Origin: Pseudomonadota bacterium
Lineage (GTDB): Bacteria; Pseudomonadota; Alphaproteobacteria; Rhizobiales; Devosiaceae
Reading direction: 5' to 3'
Length of the DNA stretch: 9,327 nt
Assembly (NCBI GenBank): GCA_023431205.1
Contig: JAEYXQ010000050.1
Location: 1 to 9,327, forward strand
Under the pieces are notes generated by a model that had not been told where the DNA came from, did not search any database, and was given only the letters and a program-made list of their open reading frames with translations. Positions 6,204 through 9,327 of this stretch are shown here, one piece after another (within the stretch, counting starts at the first letter, position 1; each line of letters begins with the position of its first letter). Both the position numbers and the translations under genes were made by a program.

Positions 6204-6797
6204 CTAGATGGCGGTGCGCGCCTTCAGCGCCTGGCTGAGGGTGCCTTCGTCGAGGTAGTCGAGCTCGCCGCCGACCGGTACGCCATGGGCAAGGCGCGTC
6301 ACCCGCGCGCCGCTGCCCGCCAGCCGGTCGGTGACGTAATGCGCGGTCGTCTGGCCCTCGACGGTGGCGTTGATGGCCAGGACGATCTCGCCGAACTCGG
6401 CGGCACGCCGCAGCAGCCCGTCGACCGCGAGGTCATCCGGGCCGACGCCGTCGAGCGGCGACAGCACGCCGCCCAGCACATGGTATTTGACCGCGCCGAC
6501 GCCGGCGCGTTCCAGCGCCCACAGGTCGGCGACATCCTCCACCACGATCAGCATGCCGTTGTCGCGGCGCGGGTCGGCGCAGATGCCGCATGGGCTGACT
6601 GTGTCGATATTGCCGCAGACCTCGCAGGTCTTGACCGCCGCGACGGCGCGATCGAGCGCGGCCGACAGCGGCACCATCAACTGATCCTTCTTCTTGATCA
6701 GTTGCAGCACCGCGCGCCGTGCCGAGCGGGGCCCGAGCCCCGGCAGGCGCGCCATCAGCTGGATCAGTTGCTCGATCTCGGGGCCACCATTGGCCAT
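6204..6797 (-). CDS. recR: Recombination mediator protein RecR
   Basis: A 197-residue protein of standard RecR length. RecR works with RecO (and RecF) to load RecA onto SSB-coated single-stranded DNA at gaps during repair. Domains in order are: helix-hairpin-helix (LPGLGPRSARRAVLQL, 18-33); C4 zinc finger with C58, C61, C70 and C73 (CEVCGNIDTVSPCGIC); Toprim domain beginning LIVVED (83-88), with ATVEGQTTAHYV (144-155) as its second conserved part; and the C-terminal Walker-B-like GVPVGGELDYLDEGTL (172-187). ATG 6797 has TGAGG eight bases upstream. It is the last gene of dnaX-ybaB-recR, ten bases after ybaB. Its TAG lies in a CTAG just beyond the stop of the convergent acidic-protein gene. Confidence 0.97.
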   Translation of the reverse strand: MANGGPEIEQLIQLMARLPGLGPRSARRAVLQLIKKKDQLMVPLSAALDRAVAAVKTCEVCGNIDTVSPCGICADPRRDNGMLIVVEDVADLWALERAGVGAVKYHVLGGVLSPLDGVGPDDLAVDGLLRRAAEFGEIVLAINATVEGQTTAHYVTDRLAGSGARVTRLAHGVPVGGELDYLDEGTLSQALKARTAI

Positions 6798-6807
6798 TCG
6801 GCAGACC

Positions 6808-7131
6808 TCAGAACGGCAGCTTCATGCCCGGGGGCAGGGGCAGGCCGGCGGTCACCTCGGCCATCTTCCGCTGCATTTCGGCTTCGCTCTTGGCCTTGGC
6901 ATCGTTGTGCGCGGCGATGATCAGATCCTCGAGCACCTCGGCTTCGGCCGGGTTGAACAGCGAGGGGTCGATCTTGATGCCGCGCAACTCGCCCTTGCCG
7001 GTGAGCGACACGACCACGAGCCCGCCGCCGGCGCGGCCTTCCACCACCAGGTTGCCGAGCTCGTTCTGCAGGGCTTCCATCTTGCCCTTCATCTCGCTGG
7101 CGGCCTTCATCATGCCCATGATGTCTTTCAT
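6808..7131 (-). CDS. YbaB/EbfC family nucleoid-associated protein
   Basis: A 107-residue protein of usual family length. The family forms dimers that bind DNA and associate with the nucleoid. The pattern is clear: a methionine-rich N-terminal helix (MKDIMGMMKAASEMKGKMEA), then VVEGRAGGGLVVVSLTGKGEL, then IKIDPSLFN and a C-terminal helix EVLEDLIIAAHNDAKAKSE, ending in GLPLPPGMKLPF. Its ATG overlaps the dnaX stop as ATGA (7128-7131), and a Shine-Dalgarno AGAGGA (7138-7143) lies inside the dnaX 3' end, so translation is probably coupled. The position between dnaX and recR is conserved across many bacteria. The exact regulatory role differs by species and cannot be read from sequence. Confidence 0.95.
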   Translation of the reverse strand: MKDIMGMMKAASEMKGKMEALQNELGNLVVEGRAGGGLVVVSLTGKGELRGIKIDPSLFNPAEAEVLEDLIIAAHNDAKAKSEAEMQRKMAEVTAGLPLPPGMKLPF

Positions 7132-8882
7132 TCGTCGTCCTCTTCCACTGGGGGTGGGGCGGCATCGGCCGCCATCGGGGTTTCTTCGTCGCGCACGGAT
7201 ACGTTGACGACCTTGGCGCCGGGGAAGGTCTCGAGGATCGCCTGCACCAGCGGGTCCTCATGCGCCTGCCGGTGCGCGGCCTCGATCCGCTGCTCCTTTT
7301 CCTGGCGCAGCGTCAGGCCTTCCGGTGGCTTGGTGGAGACCGTGATCAGCCAGCGCTCGCCGGTCCAGTTCTGCAGCCGGCCCGACAGCGTGTTGACGAT
7401 GCCGGGGTCGGCACCCTCCACCAAGGCCACTTCGATCTTGCCCTGCTCGAACGATACCGGCCGCATCTGGTTCTCGAGCGCCATGCGCACGAGGATGTCG
7501 CGCTTGGCGGTGGCGAGGGCGATCAGGTCCTTGTAGCTGGCAACGGTGGCGAGCGCCGGCTGCACCGTCGGCGCCGGCTGCTGCGCCATGGCGATCGGCT
7601 GCGAAACAGCGACCGGTGCCAGCTGCGGCTGCTCGATGCGCAGGGCCGTAGCGCCACCGCCTCCGCCACCGGACTGGCCGCGTGGCGGCAGCGACGGGGC
7701 AGGGGAGGGCGCGGGAACCGGCTGGTTGGTGAGCCGCGCGATCACCTCGTCGGGGCTCGGCAGGTCGGCCGCATAGGCGAGCCGGATCAGCGCCATCTCG
7801 GCGGCCTGCAGCCCATTGTGCGCCTTGGCGACTTCGTCGTGGCCGCGGAACAGGATCTGCCAGGCGCGGCTAAGAGCGCGCATCGGCAGGCGGTTGGCAA
7901 GATCGGCACCGCGGCTGCGCTCGTCCGGCGTCAGCGAGACATCCTCGGCTGCGGCCGGCACCACCTTGATGCGGGTGACGAGATGGCAGAAATCGGCAAG
8001 GTCGGCGACCGTGGTCTGCGGGTCGGCGCCCATGTCGTAGAGGGCGCGCAAAGTCGTCAGCGCTTCGCCGACGCGCCCGCCCATGGCATCCTCGAACAGG
8101 TCGATGATGCGGGCGCGGTCGCCGAGGCCGAGCATCGCCTTAACGGTGGCGGCGGTGACGGTGCCGTTGCCATGGGCAATGGCCTGGTCGAGCAGGGAAA
8201 GGTTGTCGCGGGCCGAGCCTTCGCCGGCGCGCACGATCATCGCCAGCGCTTCGGGCTCGAACCCGATGCCTTCCTGCCCGAGAATGGTCTCGAGATAGGC
8301 GGTCATCACCTCGGGGGTGATGCGGCGCAGGTCGAACCGCATGCAGCGCGACAGGATGGTCACTGGGACCTTGCGGATCTCGGTGGTGGCGAAGATGAAC
8401 TTCACATAGGGGGGCGGTTCTTCCAGCGTCTTCAGCAGGCCGTTGAAGGCCGCCGTCGACAGCATGTGCACCTCGTCGATCACATAGACCTTGTAGGGCG
8501 CCGAGACCGGCCCGTACTTCACCGAGTCGATGATCTCGCGGATGTCGTTGATGCCGGTGTTGGAGGCGGCGTCCATCTCGACCACGTCGACATGGCGGCC
8601 CTCGATGATGGCGCGGCAGTGCTGCCCTTCGACGCTGAGGTCGAGCGTCGGCTGGCGGCCGTTCTCGTTCTCGTAGTTGAAGGCGCGGGCAAGGATGCGG
8701 GCGGTGGTGGTCTTGCCGACGCCGCGCACGCCGGTGAGGATGAAGGCGTGGTGGATGCGGTTCTGCTTGAAGGCATTGCCCAGCGTCTGCACCATCGCAT
8801 CCTGGCCCACCAGGGTGGTGAAGTCGCGCGGCCGGTACTTGCGGGCAAGCACCAGGTAGGGGGAGGTCTGAGCGTCAGCCAT
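7128..8882 (-). CDS. dnaX: DNA polymerase III subunit tau (gamma/tau), DnaX
   Basis: A 584-residue clamp-loader ATPase that loads the beta clamp and, through its C-terminal part, ties the polymerase cores to the helicase. The AAA+ module has LARKYRPRDFTTLVGQ (12-27), Walker A GVRGVGKT (51-58), Walker B VIDEVH (134-139) and the SRC arginine finger ILSRC (176-180). Of the four zinc-site cysteines of E. coli DnaX, only one (C89) is evident in the corresponding region. The clamp-loader collar is at about 250-375. A Pro/Ala/Gly linker follows (about 387-447) with six glycines at 405-410, then a C-terminal tau-type domain (about 450-565) and an acidic tail. ATG 8882 has AAGGGAGGGG six bases upstream (8889-8898). 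I see no A-rich slippery site that would give gamma by frameshift. It heads dnaX-ybaB-recR and follows ffs. Confidence 0.97.
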   Translation of the reverse strand: MADAQTSPYLVLARKYRPRDFTTLVGQDAMVQTLGNAFKQNRIHHAFILTGVRGVGKTTTARILARAFNYENENGRQPTLDLSVEGQHCRAIIEGRHVDVVEMDAASNTGINDIREIIDSVKYGPVSAPYKVYVIDEVHMLSTAAFNGLLKTLEEPPPYVKFIFATTEIRKVPVTILSRCMRFDLRRITPEVMTAYLETILGQEGIGFEPEALAMIVRAGEGSARDNLSLLDQAIAHGNGTVTAATVKAMLGLGDRARIIDLFEDAMGGRVGEALTTLRALYDMGADPQTTVADLADFCHLVTRIKVVPAAAEDVSLTPDERSRGADLANRLPMRALSRAWQILFRGHDEVAKAHNGLQAAEMALIRLAYAADLPSPDEVIARLTNQPVPAPSPAPSLPPRGQSGGGGGGATALRIEQPQLAPVAVSQPIAMAQQPAPTVQPALATVASYKDLIALATAKRDILVRMALENQMRPVSFEQGKIEVALVEGADPGIVNTLSGRLQNWTGERWLITVSTKPPEGLTLRQEKEQRIEAAHRQAHEDPLVQAILETFPGAKVVNVSVRDEETPMAADAAPPPVEEDDE

Positions 8883-9005
8883 GGTCTGCCCCTCCCTTGG
8901 AAAGCACTGTCGGAAAGCCGCCTCTGGTCATCGGGGGATCATAGGGCCGTGGGCGTCGCAGGCAACTGCGCCGCGCTCGATGTCCAACGAAAGCGCATGG
9001 TGAAG
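8883..9005. other. Spacer between ffs and dnaX
   Basis: These 123 bases contain the dnaX ribosome-binding site and a small imperfect hairpin at 8953-8974 (CGCAG-gcaa-CTGCG with three outer pairs beyond a 1x1 mismatch). On the minus strand no U-run follows the hairpin, so it is not a convincing intrinsic terminator. Either ffs transcripts continue into dnaX and are trimmed, or termination is Rho-dependent. I see no clear separate dnaX promoter. Confidence 0.45.
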
Positions 9006-9099
9006 TAGGAGGCTGGCAACGACCCGTGAGGATCTCGTTGGGGCTGCTTCCTTCCGGACCTGACCCGGTTGGCGAGGAACACGTCCGCGCCAACCTCCC
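9006..9099 (-). ncRNA. ffs: Signal recognition particle RNA, small bacterial (4.5S) type
   Basis: Read on the minus strand, 9042-9065 gives the conserved apical domain, with GGTCAGGTCC, the GGAA tetraloop and GGAAGCAGCC. This is the Ffh (SRP54) binding site and is near-identical to E. coli 4.5S RNA. The ends close into a long hairpin: GGAGGTTGGC (9098-9089) pairs with GCCAGCCTCC (9017-9008) over ten pairs, including one G-U, giving an RNA of about 91-95 bases. The RNA joins Ffh and FtsY in co-translational targeting of membrane proteins. It lies upstream of dnaX in the same direction, as in Bacillus subtilis (scr-dnaX-yaaK-recR). The exact ends are set from the stem and the promoter and may be off by a few bases. 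Confidence 0.95.
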
Positions 9100-9106
9100 G
9101 ATCGGC

Positions 9107-9135
9107 TATATGCGAATTAATGATGGCCTTGGCAA
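9107..9135 (-). promoter_or_regulatory. Probable sigma-70-type promoter of ffs
   Basis: On the minus strand TTGCCA (9135-9130) and CATATA (9112-9107) are separated by 17 bases, with the predicted RNA start at about 9099, seven bases after the -10 element and at the first G of the SRP closing stem. A TATAGC reading shifted by two bases gives a 19-base spacer. The fit of spacing and start point to the independently recognised RNA makes this convincing. Confidence 0.7.
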
Positions 9136-9139
9136 GGCC
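9125..9139. repeat. Palindrome overlapping the ffs -35 element
   Basis: GGCCTTG-G-CAAGGCC is a perfect seven-base inverted repeat around one central base and overlaps the -35 hexamer. It could be an operator for a dimeric regulator or chance in GC-rich DNA; no known regulator site is recognised. Confidence 0.5.
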
Positions 9140-9202
9140 GGTAGTGGACTCCATGGCAGCACGACGACCCGCCGGGGTCACCGTCGGTTGGAAAGAGGCG
9201 GG

Positions 9203-9261
9203 GCCCCGAGGCGGATGCCGCCTCTGAGCATTTATTTAGTGAGACGTCACCGCCTCGGGGC
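9203..9261. repeat. Alternative hairpins built from GAGGCGG/CCGCCTC copies
   Basis: GAGGCGG occurs at 9195-9201 and 9208-9214; CCGCCTC occurs at 9218-9224 and 9250-9256. A local hairpin GAGGCGG-ATG-CCGCCTC (9208-9224) competes with a longer perfect 12-base stem, GCCCCGAGGCGG (9203-9214) with CCGCCTCGGGGC (9250-9261). On the plus strand the local hairpin is followed by TGAGCATTTATTT and the long stem by GCCGGGATTTT, so both have weak terminator character. Confidence 0.6.
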
Positions 9262-9305
9262 GCCGGGATTTTAGAACGGGGTGCGACGACTCCATTTCGG
9301 ACAGG

Positions 9306-9324
9306 GGGATGGAAGATCCATCCT
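9306..9324. repeat. Short hairpin at the right edge
   Basis: GGATGG (9307-9312) and CCATCC (9318-9323) form a perfect six-base stem with a five-base loop, extendable by a G-U pair. No T-run is visible on either side within the window, so its role as a terminator is unproven. Confidence 0.4.
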
Positions 9325-9327
9325 CGC

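Larger units (their letters stand above)
9140..9327. other. Non-coding, inverted-repeat-rich stretch upstream of ffs
   Basis: I find no protein gene supported by family similarity or by a good ribosome-binding site. The stretch holds CGGGGCCCCG (9199-9208), a tight hairpin (9208-9224), a 12-base inverted repeat (9203-9214 with 9250-9261), a GTGA-gacg-TCAC hairpin in its loop (9239-9250), an AT-rich TTTATTTA (9231-9238) and a terminal hairpin (9306-9324). It may be the 3' end or leader of a gene lying beyond the right edge. Confidence 0.5.

Noticed and set aside
8953..8974. Hairpin between ffs and dnaX as an intrinsic terminator for the SRP RNA
   Set aside because: The stem is short and has a mismatch, and no U-run follows it on the minus strand.
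7260..9008. A 582-codon plus-strand open frame across dnaX
   Set aside because: The opposite strand encodes DnaX with Walker A and B motifs. The plus-strand product is Gly/Arg/His-rich, matches no family, and runs into the SRP RNA region.
9026..9274. An 82-codon plus-strand open frame through ffs and the repeats
   Set aside because: It is antisense to the SRP RNA and its promoter, has no family resemblance, and is explained by the RNA gene.
9140..9327. A tRNA or a known riboswitch in the right-hand non-coding stretch
   Set aside because: No cloverleaf arms, T-loop GTTCGA-type sequence or SAM-II-like pseudoknot could be matched to the inverted repeats.

Overview
The window looks like the chromosome of a GC-rich alphaproteobacterium of the Hyphomicrobiales (rhizobial) type. 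A Devosia-like genus is a guess. This rests on protein-level resemblance, especially the DnaX, Fmt and peptide deformylase sequences, and on a gene order that I recall as common in that group: dap genes, then truA-fmt-def, then recR-ybaB-dnaX. I could not run a database search. Nearly all of the sequence is coding, with overlapping or closely abutting genes and no insertion sequence, tRNA, CRISPR array or prophage that I can see.

Left block (1-2632, plus strand): the 3' end of dapD, then dapE, both in the succinylase branch of lysine/meso-diaminopimelate synthesis. Two small multi-pass membrane proteins follow in the same apparent operon. They align without gaps over their N-terminal halves, so they look like a tandem duplication. 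They are in the same reading frame, separated only by one TGA and three codons.

Central block (2629-4839, minus strand): def-fmt-truA, a translation set. Fmt formylates the initiator Met-tRNA, Def removes the formyl group from new proteins, and TruA makes pseudouridines in tRNA anticodon arms. truA meets the second membrane gene tail to tail.

Small accessory block (4958-6200): a GFA/CENP-V-type zinc-cysteine protein (plus), a DUF2945-type small protein (minus) and a very acidic protein of unknown function (plus). They sit between the two housekeeping minus-strand operons.

Right block (6204-9135, minus strand): the small SRP RNA gene (ffs) with a good promoter, then dnaX-ybaB-recR. These cover protein targeting, the clamp-loader subunit, a nucleoid-associated protein and recombinational repair. 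The last 190 bases (9136-9327) hold no convincing gene. They contain a dense set of inverted repeats, including two copies each of GAGGCGG and CCGCCTC that can pair in alternative ways.

This is mostly ordinary core genome. The best leads are the in-frame membrane-protein pair, the CTAG tetranucleotides at all three convergent gene ends, and the structured non-coding stretch upstream of ffs.
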